The translations under genes were made by a program, and so were the position numbers. Shown here piece after piece: positions 44,093 through 52,907 of a stretch of 64,000 nt of DNA; positions within the stretch are counted from its first letter, which is position 1, and the number at the start of each line of letters is the position of its first letter. The stretch is from JACMJP01 sp046160675. GTDB taxonomy: Bacteria > Bacteroidota > Bacteroidia > Chitinophagales > BACL12. The notes under the pieces were generated by a model. It did not search any database, had not been told where the DNA came from, and saw nothing but the letters and a program-made list of their open reading frames with translations. The stretch covers positions 1 through 64,000 of the forward strand of contig JBJXHH010000131.1 in assembly GCA_046160675.1 (NCBI GenBank), in the 5' to 3' direction.

Positions 44093-45595
44093 TTATCCTT
44101 TCTTGCTATATGAAATTCTCGGATCAGCAACTGCATATAAAATATCCGCAATTAAATAACCTAATAAAGTTAAGATTCCTGTAATGGTGAAAACAGTGAT
44201 GATCATCGGGTAATCTTTATTGTTAATAGCGTAAAAGATTTCTCTGCCCATCCCGGGTATCGTAAATATTGTTTCAAGTATCACACTTCCACCGATGGCA
44301 AGGGGGAGGATGTTTGAAAATACGGTAATAACAGGTAACAAAGAGTTTCTGAAGGCATGTTTGTATATCACTTTGCCTTCAGGCAAACCTTTTGCCCTTG
44401 CTGTTCTGATGTAATCTTGGGAAATTACCTCGAGTGTTGAAACCCTGGTGATGCGACTAAGAAATGCAAGTTGCGAATAAGTGTAACAAATTGTAGGAAG
44501 TATCAAGTAAGGGAGGTACAGATTAATGCGTTGGAAAAAGTTTGTATCATCAGGAATACCTGTAACCGGTTGTACTCCTGAGGCGGGAAATAATTGCATA
44601 ACATGCGGATTTGCAAAAGTCATAAGCAATAATGTTGCAAACCAAAAAGCAGGCATAGAATATAAAATGAATAAAACAACAGAGGATGTTCTGTCGAATA
44701 GTGAATTTTTTTTTGATGCTGCTTTAATACCAATTGGTAAGCTGATAAGATATGCAAGCAAAACAGAAATGAAAGTGAAGGTAAGCGACCAGGGAACCCG
44801 TTCTTTTATTACCTGGGTAATAGGTAACTGTGTTTGATAAGATAAACCGAAATCGCCACGGATAATACCTTTACTATATATGCTTCCTTTCCCTGTAAGC
44901 CAGTTTCCATCCCCGAAAATCCAACGGTGATACTGATTATATTTATAAAAATGAACAGCAGGAATGTAGTTCTTCCATGTTGTTTTATTTTCAATCATAT
45001 CTGTATACTTTATAGATATGCCTTCAAGAAATGTTTTTTGTGGAGAAAAAAAACTAAACTGAGAATAAATACTTGCAAGTCCACTTAATTTTGATTCTAT
45101 TATTGCCGGATCATGAGTAACTGTCAATGATAAAGCGTCGTTCTTTGATAGAGATATTGCGCTTTGCACTGCATTTTCACCGAACTGATTTATTGTAGCA
45201 GTATCAGCCTTTAATTTGTCGTAACTGAGGAGCAACTCTTGTACAGCATGGTGATATACTGAAATGTATTTCCAGTTTCCGTTTTGTGCAAGGAGCCTTT
45301 GCAATGCATTTTTTTCACCCGGGTCATAGATTTTATAAAGTGTATCAGGTGTGGCAGCATTACTTATTTGTATGTAAAAAACCGGCAGGTCAAGACCAAG
45401 CCTGTGTGTCCATAACTCTTTTTGTTCAATATTGTTTTGCAGGTTAGAGAGTTGTTCTCCGCCCCCCTGTGTTCTGTTAAGCATTCTATCCACAGGGTCG
45501 CCGGGAGCATTTATGCTGATAACAAATGCAAGAAGGGAAATAATGATAAGAGTAGGAATAAAAATAAGAATCCGGCGAATCAAATATTTCAGCAT
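44093..45595 (-). CDS. peptide ABC transporter permease (DppB/OppB type), with large insertion
   Basis: A 500-residue inner-membrane permease, longer than the usual 310-340. The N-terminal helix is MLKYLIRRILIFIPTLIIIS followed by APGDPVDRML; then a soluble region of about 200 residues (45-245) sits between helix 1 and the rest. The conserved core is GDFGLSYQTQLPITQVIKER, YLISLPIGIKAAS, then the EAA-type loop EVISQDYIRTARAKGLPEGK and SVILETIFTIPGMGREIFYA. It pairs with the DppC-type permease downstream and the lipoprotein binding protein upstream. No ABC ATPase is in the window, so it must use one encoded elsewhere or outside this run. Confidence 0.92.
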   Translation of the reverse strand: MLKYLIRRILIFIPTLIIISLLAFVISINAPGDPVDRMLNRTQGGGEQLSNLQNNIEQKELWTHRLGLDLPVFYIQISNAATPDTLYKIYDPGEKNALQRLLAQNGNWKYISVYHHAVQELLLSYDKLKADTATINQFGENAVQSAISLSKNDALSLTVTHDPAIIESKLSGLASIYSQFSFFSPQKTFLEGISIKYTDMIENKTTWKNYIPAVHFYKYNQYHRWIFGDGNWLTGKGSIYSKGIIRGDFGLSYQTQLPITQVIKERVPWSLTFTFISVLLAYLISLPIGIKAASKKNSLFDRTSSVVLFILYSMPAFWFATLLLMTFANPHVMQLFPASGVQPVTGIPDDTNFFQRINLYLPYLILPTICYTYSQLAFLSRITRVSTLEVISQDYIRTARAKGLPEGKVIYKHAFRNSLLPVITVFSNILPLAIGGSVILETIFTIPGMGREIFYAINNKDYPMIITVFTITGILTLLGYLIADILYAVADPRISYSKKG

Positions 45596-45712
45596 GTTCT
45601 CAGATATGAGCTGAAAATTAGCATCAATTTCCTGAATAGTAAAACAGGTTCTTCACCTTCGAAAATATCGGGAACTCAATGCCGCCGAATTGTTGCAATT
45701 CAGTAAGAATTG

Positions 45713-47590
45713 TCAATTGACAGGAGCCTGCTTTTGCATTCCAGTTTCGCTGCTTCCATAAAGCGACAACAGTTTATAATAATTCAGCACAACATTAGGT
45801 CTTTCAAATGTCATGTATTGGTTGCCGAATCGTTTATGAATGACATTGCGTTTCATTGCCTGATACATAAAAACATAGGGCTGCTCATCATACACCATTT
45901 TTTGCAGTCGATGAATCATTTCAAACCTCTTTGTTTGATCTAAGGTTGTTTTGATAGAGTCAATCAATGCATCGCTTTCTGCATTCCCGAATCCTGTAAA
46001 ATTTGACCCGTTATTTTCCCATTGGCTTGTATGCCATATTTGAGTAAAATCATCAGGCAAAGAATTCCCGGCCCAGCTTCCCATTGTCATGTCAAAATTG
46101 TGCTGCCGGGTTTCTTCGTAAAGTAAATTAGAATCATAAGGCTTCAGATTTGCTTTTACGCCGGCTCTATACATTGCATCCGTTACTATTTTTGCAATAT
46201 CTGCTACTACCTTTTGGGTTGTCATATAACCATAATCAAAACTGAACTGCACTTTAACGCCGTCAATCATTTTGTCTCTTATATTATCCCCGTCTGTGTC
46301 TATCCAACCCGCCTCATCCAATAGTTTCATAGCAGCTTCTACGTCATAATTAATGAGCGGAAGAGAACTGTTGTATTCAGGTTTAAGTGGAGAAACCATA
46401 CTTGTCTGCCTGATTCCTTTTCCACTAGCAATTGTTTGAATTACTTCATCAGAGGGGGTAAGATATGCTATTGCCCGTCTTACTTTCGGGTCAGTAAAAA
46501 ATGGTTTGCGCCCGCCCGTAGGTCTTGTATTCATTGCAAGGTAATTATAAGAATAGGTATCAATAAACCGGGAATTAAAATTTGCATTAAACTCCGGGTC
46601 TTTCTGTAATTCAAGCAAAGTTGCGGTGGTTATCCATGTTGTTACGTCAATTGCCTGGCTGCGTAACTCCAGCATGGTTGAGTTTTCGTCCTGGTTTACT
46701 TTGAAAATAATTTTCTCAGGATAAGCGCATTCATAAGGGGTTGGATTTTTAAGTTTTTGCATCCAATGGTTTTGTTTTTTCTGCAGGATCAAACTTTGCC
46801 CACGGCTCCATTCTTCTACCTGGTATGGCCCGGCACCTTTCATATAGGCTGGATCGTTTCCATACTTTGCTACATCGTTAAACTTGTTGCTCCAATCTGT
46901 AATATCTTTTCCTGCTTTGTTCAAAAAATCAGGATCATCAAATTGTTCAAGAGTATAGTTGGCAAGAACATTATCAGGATCATAAAATTTCCTTTGAATT
47001 ATAGGATAATCAGTAAGAAAAATGACGTTTTGAATATACACCTGTTTCATAACTATTGTGAACTTCTGCGGATTGGTAGGGTCTGTTTCTATGTTTCTGA
47101 GCTGGGATATATAAGGTTTCGCATTAGGGTTATTCGTAAGGGGCGACTTTGCTGCTTTCAAAGAAAAGATAACATCTTCTAATGTAATGGGCGTACCGTC
47201 ATCCCAGGTAGCATCATTACGCAGGGTATAAGTATAGCGCATCATGTCTGTAGATGTATCAGGCATGCTTGTTACAAGGTCAGGAATGACAGAAAGATTA
47301 ATAAGGTCATTTCTGAGGAGGAAGCAATGTGTATATTGATGTATCCAAGTTTTAGTTGCATTTACACTATTATAAGGATGTAAATGATCTGCCTCGCCTA
47401 CAACATGATTCACGATTATATTTTCAGTGCTCCAAGTGGGCAAAATTTCTGTTGCATCTGCGATAAAAACATGTTTCACTTTGTCGCTTACTTTTTCGTC
47501 AGCCCTGTTGCTGCTGCCTGAATTGTTTTTGCAGGAGGCAAATGTGAGAGAGAACAAAACAAAAAAACTTAAAAGTTGTTCCAGTTTCAT
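45713..47590 (-). CDS. peptide ABC transporter substrate-binding lipoprotein
   Basis: A 625-residue extracytoplasmic binding protein of SBP family 5. I start it at ATG 47590 (MKLEQLLSFFVLFSLTFASC), which has a lipobox; the frame is open far upstream to 47932, but that leader crosses the divergent gene. Typical motifs are YTYTLRNDATWDDGTPITLE (the WHDG-type block), AKSPLTNNP, and DPKVRRAIAYLTPSDEVIQT. The C-terminal half has the usual NLLYEETRQHNFDMTMGSWA. It should bind oligopeptides and deliver them to the two permeases. A TAnnTTTA-like box (47612-47619, minus strand) lies just upstream. Confidence 0.93.
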   Translation of the reverse strand: MKLEQLLSFFVLFSLTFASCKNNSGSSNRADEKVSDKVKHVFIADATEILPTWSTENIIVNHVVGEADHLHPYNSVNATKTWIHQYTHCFLLRNDLINLSVIPDLVTSMPDTSTDMMRYTYTLRNDATWDDGTPITLEDVIFSLKAAKSPLTNNPNAKPYISQLRNIETDPTNPQKFTIVMKQVYIQNVIFLTDYPIIQRKFYDPDNVLANYTLEQFDDPDFLNKAGKDITDWSNKFNDVAKYGNDPAYMKGAGPYQVEEWSRGQSLILQKKQNHWMQKLKNPTPYECAYPEKIIFKVNQDENSTMLELRSQAIDVTTWITTATLLELQKDPEFNANFNSRFIDTYSYNYLAMNTRPTGGRKPFFTDPKVRRAIAYLTPSDEVIQTIASGKGIRQTSMVSPLKPEYNSSLPLINYDVEAAMKLLDEAGWIDTDGDNIRDKMIDGVKVQFSFDYGYMTTQKVVADIAKIVTDAMYRAGVKANLKPYDSNLLYEETRQHNFDMTMGSWAGNSLPDDFTQIWHTSQWENNGSNFTGFGNAESDALIDSIKTTLDQTKRFEMIHRLQKMVYDEQPYVFMYQAMKRNVIHKRFGNQYMTFERPNVVLNYYKLLSLYGSSETGMQKQAPVN

Positions 47591-47675
47591 ATTCGTTGCG
47601 TTTTGTGCAATGTAAAGTAAATACATTTGAAGGACACAAAAAAAATGCAATTGGATTTTAAGAAACCTTTCTAAA

Positions 47676-48560
47676 ATGCAAAACATACTAATAACCGGAG
47701 GGTCAGGGTTTATCGGTAGAAAACTTTCTGAGGTTCTGCTTGCAAACGGGTATAACATTGCATGGCTAGGACGAAAAAAACCGCAAATCAATAACATAAA
47801 AACCTTTCTGTGGAATACTGATGCCGGAACAATGGAAGAGGGGGCAATAAAATGGGCTGATGCTATCATACATCTTTCAGGCGAAAACATTTCTGAAAAA
47901 CGATGGACAAAAAACCGGAAAAAGCAAATCATAGGCAGCAGGGTAAAAAGTGCAAGTGTACTTAGAAAATATCTGGAAGCTTCAGGAAAAAAGATGCAGG
48001 CAATAATTGCCGCATCTGCAATCGGGTATTACGGTGACAGAAAAAATGAAATACTTTTTGAAGAATCAAAACCCGGCACAGGGTTCTTAAGTGAGAGTTG
48101 CGTTTCTTGGGAAAATGCTACGCAGCAGTTGCAAAACTTTGCTGAGAGATTCATCACATTCAGGATTGGGATTGTGCTGGATGAAACCGGCGGTGCAATG
48201 AAAGAACTTACTAAGACTTTTCCCTTTGGCATAGCCCCCGTACTGGGTTCAGGCAAACAAACGTATTCATGGATCATGTTAGGAGATGTTTGCCGCATGT
48301 TCATGTTTGCATTGCAAAATAAAACCATACAGGGAGTTTATAACAGTGTGGCTCCTCAGCCTGTTTCTCAGAAGGAACTGATGAAACAAATTCTTATAAA
48401 GCAAAAAAGAAAAGCAATACTTTTCCCGGTGCCTGCGTTTGTTTTAAAAATAATGCTGGGGAAGATGGCTGCCGCAGTTCTGATAGATCAACATGTGAGT
48501 TGTAAAAAAATTCTTGATGCCGGATTTCAGTTTGAAAACGAGACCATCATAAAAAAATGA
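47676..48560 (+). CDS. TIGR01777-family NAD-dependent epimerase-like protein
   Basis: A 294-residue extended-SDR protein (E. coli YfcH/plant SulA relatives). The N-terminal ILITGGSGFIGRKLSEVL binds the nucleotide, IIHLSGENISEKRW and then KSRVKS-like IIGSRVKSASVL are family signatures, and SAIGYYGDR is the conserved active-site area. It lacks the classic YxxxK as commonly read in this family; substrate is unknown, and a role in cell-division (SulA) is a name only. It is divergent from the binding lipoprotein and ends in a bidirectional terminator that contains its own stop codon. Confidence 0.92.
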   Translation: MQNILITGGSGFIGRKLSEVLLANGYNIAWLGRKKPQINNIKTFLWNTDAGTMEEGAIKWADAIIHLSGENISEKRWTKNRKKQIIGSRVKSASVLRKYLEASGKKMQAIIAASAIGYYGDRKNEILFEESKPGTGFLSESCVSWENATQQLQNFAERFITFRIGIVLDETGGAMKELTKTFPFGIAPVLGSGKQTYSWIMLGDVCRMFMFALQNKTIQGVYNSVAPQPVSQKELMKQILIKQKRKAILFPVPAFVLKIMLGKMAAAVLIDQHVSCKKILDAGFQFENETIIKK

Positions 48561-48592
48561 GGCTTTCACTGAAGTGAAAGCCTCATTTTTTA
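48556..48592. terminator. bidirectional terminator overlapping a stop codon
   Basis: A 15-bp perfect stem, AATGAGGCTTTCACT (48556-48570) with AGTGAAAGCCTCATT (48573-48587), has a tight loop, T-rich on the plus side and A-rich on the left, so it works in both directions. The TGA stop of the epimerase-like gene (48558-48560) lies inside the left arm. Confidence 0.92.
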
Positions 48593-48605
48593 AAACCAAT
48601 TTTTT

Positions 48606-49322
48606 TTAATCTTTAACAGCTAATTTTTTTGTTGCCACTATTTCATTTTTTGCATTCATGAATTGCACAAAATAAATTCCTTCAGGAAGGCTGCTAATAT
48701 TCATTGTCATTATCCCTGAAGTTGTAGTCCAGGCAGAGGAGCTTACAACTTTTCCAACTATGTTCACAATGTTTATTTGAGAAATGTTGCTGGTGTAAGA
48801 TGCCAAGAGGTTAATATCCGATACTGCCGGGTTTGGATACAATGTGAAACTGTTTTCTGCATTAGGGCTGAAAAACCCAACATCTCCAGTAAGCATTGCA
48901 TGAAATACAGCAGTGGCGTTATAATTAGCACTGTCAGCTATGCTGTAAAACAGAACTTCTACATGACCGGTGCCAGGTATTGCCGGTCCGTCAGGGGCAT
49001 TCGTAGCATCAAACTTTGCGTAAACAGTTCCTGTTCCGCCGCTGGTGAGGCTGAAGCCATAGCTGGGGGCATCAGCAAATGGTGCCCAGCAAAGGTTCGG
49101 ATCGCAGATGGAGGATTCCCAACCTGATGTAATGCTGTTAATCGTCCTTTTCCAGGTAAGTACCTGGGTTTCAGGTCCATTGTTGGTCAATTCTGCATGA
49201 GCTTCTGCAATAGTATTGGCATCTCCAGTTACTTCCACCGGATTTGGGCTTAGGACTAAGTTTTGCCCAAAAGCAGAGGTTGTAACACAAAGGATAAGGA
49301 GGTAAAAAAGTATTTTTCGCAT
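48606..49322 (-). CDS. small T9SS-secreted protein, unknown
   Basis: A 238-residue secreted protein with signal peptide (RKILFYLLILCVTTSAFGQ), a beta-rich domain of about 130 residues (LSPNPVEVTGDANTIAEAHA onward), and a C-terminal type IX sorting domain (TLYPNPAVSDINLLASYTSN, ending ATKKLAVKD). The middle resembles cell-surface beta-sandwich domains but I know no name. It probably reaches the surface through the T9SS and is anchored or released there. It is 5 bp downstream of the Omp28-like gene, and the two likely form an operon. Confidence 0.8.
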   Translation of the reverse strand: MRKILFYLLILCVTTSAFGQNLVLSPNPVEVTGDANTIAEAHAELTNNGPETQVLTWKRTINSITSGWESSICDPNLCWAPFADAPSYGFSLTSGGTGTVYAKFDATNAPDGPAIPGTGHVEVLFYSIADSANYNATAVFHAMLTGDVGFFSPNAENSFTLYPNPAVSDINLLASYTSNISQINIVNIVGKVVSSSAWTTTSGIMTMNISSLPEGIYFVQFMNAKNEIVATKKLAVKD

Positions 49323-49327
49323 AGTTG

Positions 49328-51364
49328 TTATTTTATTACATTGAATTTGCCTGCCGGGCTTGTATTCACCCCGTCAGATAAAGTATAGAAATACATTCCG
49401 CTTTGCAGGTTGCTTACATTAACAGTGTGACTTACTGCGCCTGCGGGCACTTGTTCAGAACTGATGATCTTTCCTGTTATATCAGTTATTTGTATAAGCA
49501 TTCCTTCTGAAATGTTGTTTAGTTCTATTATTGTTTCTGTATTTGCCGGGTTAGGTGATGCATTCCCCAACAGACCTTGAAGGGCATTATCAAAATCAAT
49601 GCCTTCTATCAGCCCTTTAAAGTATTGATAGCTAAGATCAAGGATGGCGTTGCGTATATCGGCTTCAATAATTTGTTCTAAACCAATGCCGAGGTAAACA
49701 GTTTTATAGCCATCAACTTCAGAACGAATGCCTGCAACATCATTGTCATTTCCATCCCATGAAAAGATTGGAATGCCATTATCATCAGCAGGTTCGATCA
49801 GTTCAGGATAATAATTTGCAGGATAATAATCATCGTCAATGGTTGATGCTGCGGTAGTGCCGAACCATACATCAGATGCTATTGATGTAAGGTCAGTAGA
49901 GCCTGCATCATCATTCACAAATGTTGCATGCAGGTAATCTTCATAAAAATTCTTTGCAGCAGGTAAGCCATTGTCAGCATAAAAGTCTATCTCCCAGCCA
50001 ATGTCCTGGCCTGAAATGAAAAGGTTGCCGCCGTTTTCAAGATAAGTGGTCAGGTTTTCCCGCAACTCATCTTTTGTGAGTGCCGGGAATGTCCAGCCTA
50101 CATTGTAATAAACATTTTCAACTCCTGCCAGCGCACCGCCCTTCATTCCAGCATTAAACACATTGTCAGTTGTCATGCCTGAGGTTGTGATACCAGCAGC
50201 AGAAATTCCGTCTTCATAAAACACTTCATTTTCCCATGTTCCGTATAGAGAACCATCTCCGAAAGCTGAGTTGTTGTTTACGATCAGGTCAGTAACATCC
50301 TGGATGGTATAATAACGCAGAACCATCGGGCTCCAGGTGGGTTCATCATCATTAGTAACGGTAACAGTATAAGAACCGATACCTGAGCCTGCACCTGTCA
50401 TCACATGTACATGAAGAGGTATTTCGCTTAGAGCATCAGAAGTAACTGTTGAACCTGAGGTAATAGTCGTTCCATCATACATCAGTGAAGCATCCCAACC
50501 TGCAGGTTGCTGGGCATCAAGAGTAATAGTGAGGTTTGCATCTGCATCACCAAGGTTGATCACATTACTTTCAAACATGCCACCCTCTTCAGTGAAGGTG
50601 TTATCTGATACATTCACTACTTCAACATCGGGATCGCCGGTGGCGCCAGAATTTAATATTTCTTTTGTTGTTGAATTCTGAACCCATGCTACAACATAAA
50701 TTTCATCATCATCATATTCTGAATCAAGTGGATAAGAATAATCGTATTCAATTGATGAGCCTGTTGATGCGAGAGTAATTACAACACCGCCTGTGCCCGT
50801 TAAGCTTTCCCGAAATACGTTTGGAAATTCTGTTTCCCCGTTACTTCCCGGGGCAGACGAGTAATCAATTAGGCCTTCTATTACAGCAGCTTTCAGCCTG
50901 AAACTTCCTGAAGGGACAGTGCCAACAGTTTGTATCTCGATGTGTACATTTCTGGTAGAACCAACAGTAGTTTCAGTAACTAAAACTCTTATTGGGCTGC
51001 TTTCTGAAGTCAGGTCATTCACTACATCCTGCGTAATGTTAACCGGGCTTCCGTAACCTACTCCATCGCCATACATATCCGGTACACCAAGCACACCATA
51101 GTAAGTTACCATTACATCACTTTCTGTAGGGTTAAAATCATACATAGGATCTACTCCCGGCCAAGAAGTATGATAAGCGATGTGATGTACATTCGTTTCA
51201 TTAGCTAGATAAACTGGATGGAAAATTGGATTCTGATCAGCGCACGGCTCGCATGATGCCTGCGTAAAATGTTCAAACAAAGGATATTTTTTTGCCTGGG
51301 CAAAAATTGTATTTGCAGTTAAATCAAAAACAATTAACAGGGAAACAACGTAAAACTTTTTCAT
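49328..51364 (-). CDS. T9SS-secreted Omp28-like protein with CxxC thioredoxin-like motif
   Basis: A 678-residue secreted protein. After the signal peptide (MKKFYVVSLLIVFDLTANTI), the start EHFTQASCEPCADQNPIFHP carries a CxxC (CEPC) in a thioredoxin-like fold of the Omp28-related family (about residues 25-250), followed by YGVLGVPDMYGDG. Further domains look like beta-sandwiches with a gingipain-like or GATase-like region (GGNLFISGQDIGWEIDFYAD, about 425-580) and a C-terminal T9SS sorting domain (GNASPNPANTETIIELNNIS). The family role is not known; redox activity at the surface is possible. It is upstream of the small T9SS protein. Confidence 0.85.
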   Translation of the reverse strand: MKKFYVVSLLIVFDLTANTIFAQAKKYPLFEHFTQASCEPCADQNPIFHPVYLANETNVHHIAYHTSWPGVDPMYDFNPTESDVMVTYYGVLGVPDMYGDGVGYGSPVNITQDVVNDLTSESSPIRVLVTETTVGSTRNVHIEIQTVGTVPSGSFRLKAAVIEGLIDYSSAPGSNGETEFPNVFRESLTGTGGVVITLASTGSSIEYDYSYPLDSEYDDDEIYVVAWVQNSTTKEILNSGATGDPDVEVVNVSDNTFTEEGGMFESNVINLGDADANLTITLDAQQPAGWDASLMYDGTTITSGSTVTSDALSEIPLHVHVMTGAGSGIGSYTVTVTNDDEPTWSPMVLRYYTIQDVTDLIVNNNSAFGDGSLYGTWENEVFYEDGISAAGITTSGMTTDNVFNAGMKGGALAGVENVYYNVGWTFPALTKDELRENLTTYLENGGNLFISGQDIGWEIDFYADNGLPAAKNFYEDYLHATFVNDDAGSTDLTSIASDVWFGTTAASTIDDDYYPANYYPELIEPADDNGIPIFSWDGNDNDVAGIRSEVDGYKTVYLGIGLEQIIEADIRNAILDLSYQYFKGLIEGIDFDNALQGLLGNASPNPANTETIIELNNISEGMLIQITDITGKIISSEQVPAGAVSHTVNVSNLQSGMYFYTLSDGVNTSPAGKFNVIK

Positions 51365-51492
51365 ATTTCAATTGTATTATTTATTCAAGAGTACAAATTT
51401 ACACAAAAATCCCCTGTGTTCAAGCGGTTTTGCCATCTTTGTGTCAGATTCGGAAATAACAGTTTATCAAATAGTGTAGATTCAAAATAGCG

Positions 51493-52899
51493 ATGAAAAA
51501 AGACCTGCCCGGCGAAATAATCACTGAGTTGAGATCAATTGTTGGTGGGGCATTTATTTTCACTGATGATGAAAACCTGGCAAGCCACAGCCATGACGAA
51601 ACCGAAGACCTGCATTTTCTTCCTGCAGTAGTTGTAAAGCCCCGCACATCTGAAGAAATATCAGCCATCCTGAAAATTGCCAATGAACATAAGATTCCCG
51701 TTACACCGCAGGGCGCAAGAACAGGTTTGAGTGGGGGCGCATTGCCTGTTCATGGCGGCATCGCCCTGAGCATGGAGAGATTCAATGAAATACTATTTAT
51801 TGATGAACGTAACCTGCAGGTAACAGTGGAGCCGGGAGTTATCACCCAGGTGTTGCAGGATGCTGTGAAAGAAAAAGGGCTGTTTTATCCGCCTGATCCC
51901 GCCAGCCGGGGCAGTTGTTTCATCGGCGGCAATGTAGCCGAAAACAGCGGCGGGCCAAAGGCTGTAAAATATGGAGTAGTGAAAGATTATGTGCTTAACC
52001 TGGAGGTGGTTTTGCCAACGGGAGAAATAATCCACACGGGGGCGAATGTGTTAAAAAATGCCACAGGCTATAACCTCACTCAACTCATGGTAGGCAGCGA
52101 AGGAACGCTTGGCATCATCACAAAAATTGTATTAAAACTCATCCCTCATCCCCAAAATGATTTGCTCATTCTTGTCCCCTTCACTTCCGCAATTAAAGCC
52201 TGTGAGGCAGTTGGGGCGGTGTTCAGGGCGGGCATTACGCCCAGCGCCATGGAATTTTTAGAGCGGGATGCTATTGACTGGGCGCTGAAATATATTGATG
52301 ATGTAACTGTGCATATAACTCATGATACCAATGCCATTTTACTGGTGGAGGTGGATGGAAACAACATGGATGTATTGATGCAGGAAATTGAAACTATTTC
52401 AGGCATTATGGAACAACATGAATGCGGGGAAATTTTATTTGCGGAAAATGAAAGGCAGAAAACGGATCTCTGGAAAATGCGCCGCAAGGTAGGCGAAGCT
52501 GTAAAATCAAATTCCATATATAAAGAAGAAGATACCGTGGTTCCGAGAGCGGAGTTGCCAAAATTACTGGAAGGTGTGAAGGCTATCGGGGCGAAATACA
52601 ATTTTAAAAGTGTGTGTTACGGGCATGCGGGAGATGGAAACCTGCATGTGAATATTATAAAAGGTGATTTGAGTGATGAGGACTGGAATAATAAATTACC
52701 CGAAGCCATTAAAGAAATTTTTCAGTTAGTAGTTTCCCTCGGCGGAACTATTTCAGCAGAACATGGAATCGGGCTGGTGCAAAAGAATTATATGCCCATC
52801 GCTTTTGATAAAACCCAGTTGAAAGTATTCAGGGCAATAAAAAAATTATTTGATCCAATGGGAATTTTAAACCCCGGGAAGGTGATTGATATTTTATAA
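51493..52899 (+). CDS. FAD-binding 2-hydroxyacid oxidase/dehydrogenase (GlcD type)
   Basis: A 468-residue flavoprotein with the PCMH-type FAD domain: VTPQGARTGLSGGALPVHGG (about 74-93), then the diphosphate-binding GGNVAENSGGPKAVKYGVVK and GSEGTLGIITKIVL. The C-terminal domain includes GHAGDGNLHVNI, GGTISAEHGIGLVQK and FDPMGILNPGKVID. This is the glycolate oxidase GlcD and D-lactate dehydrogenase family; it oxidises a 2-hydroxyacid and passes electrons to a carrier. The substrate cannot be told from sequence. It is followed by kmo after 8 bp, so the two are likely co-transcribed. Confidence 0.93.
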   Translation: MKKDLPGEIITELRSIVGGAFIFTDDENLASHSHDETEDLHFLPAVVVKPRTSEEISAILKIANEHKIPVTPQGARTGLSGGALPVHGGIALSMERFNEILFIDERNLQVTVEPGVITQVLQDAVKEKGLFYPPDPASRGSCFIGGNVAENSGGPKAVKYGVVKDYVLNLEVVLPTGEIIHTGANVLKNATGYNLTQLMVGSEGTLGIITKIVLKLIPHPQNDLLILVPFTSAIKACEAVGAVFRAGITPSAMEFLERDAIDWALKYIDDVTVHITHDTNAILLVEVDGNNMDVLMQEIETISGIMEQHECGEILFAENERQKTDLWKMRRKVGEAVKSNSIYKEEDTVVPRAELPKLLEGVKAIGAKYNFKSVCYGHAGDGNLHVNIIKGDLSDEDWNNKLPEAIKEIFQLVVSLGGTISAEHGIGLVQKNYMPIAFDKTQLKVFRAIKKLFDPMGILNPGKVIDIL

Positions 52900-52907
52900 A
52901 TTATATT

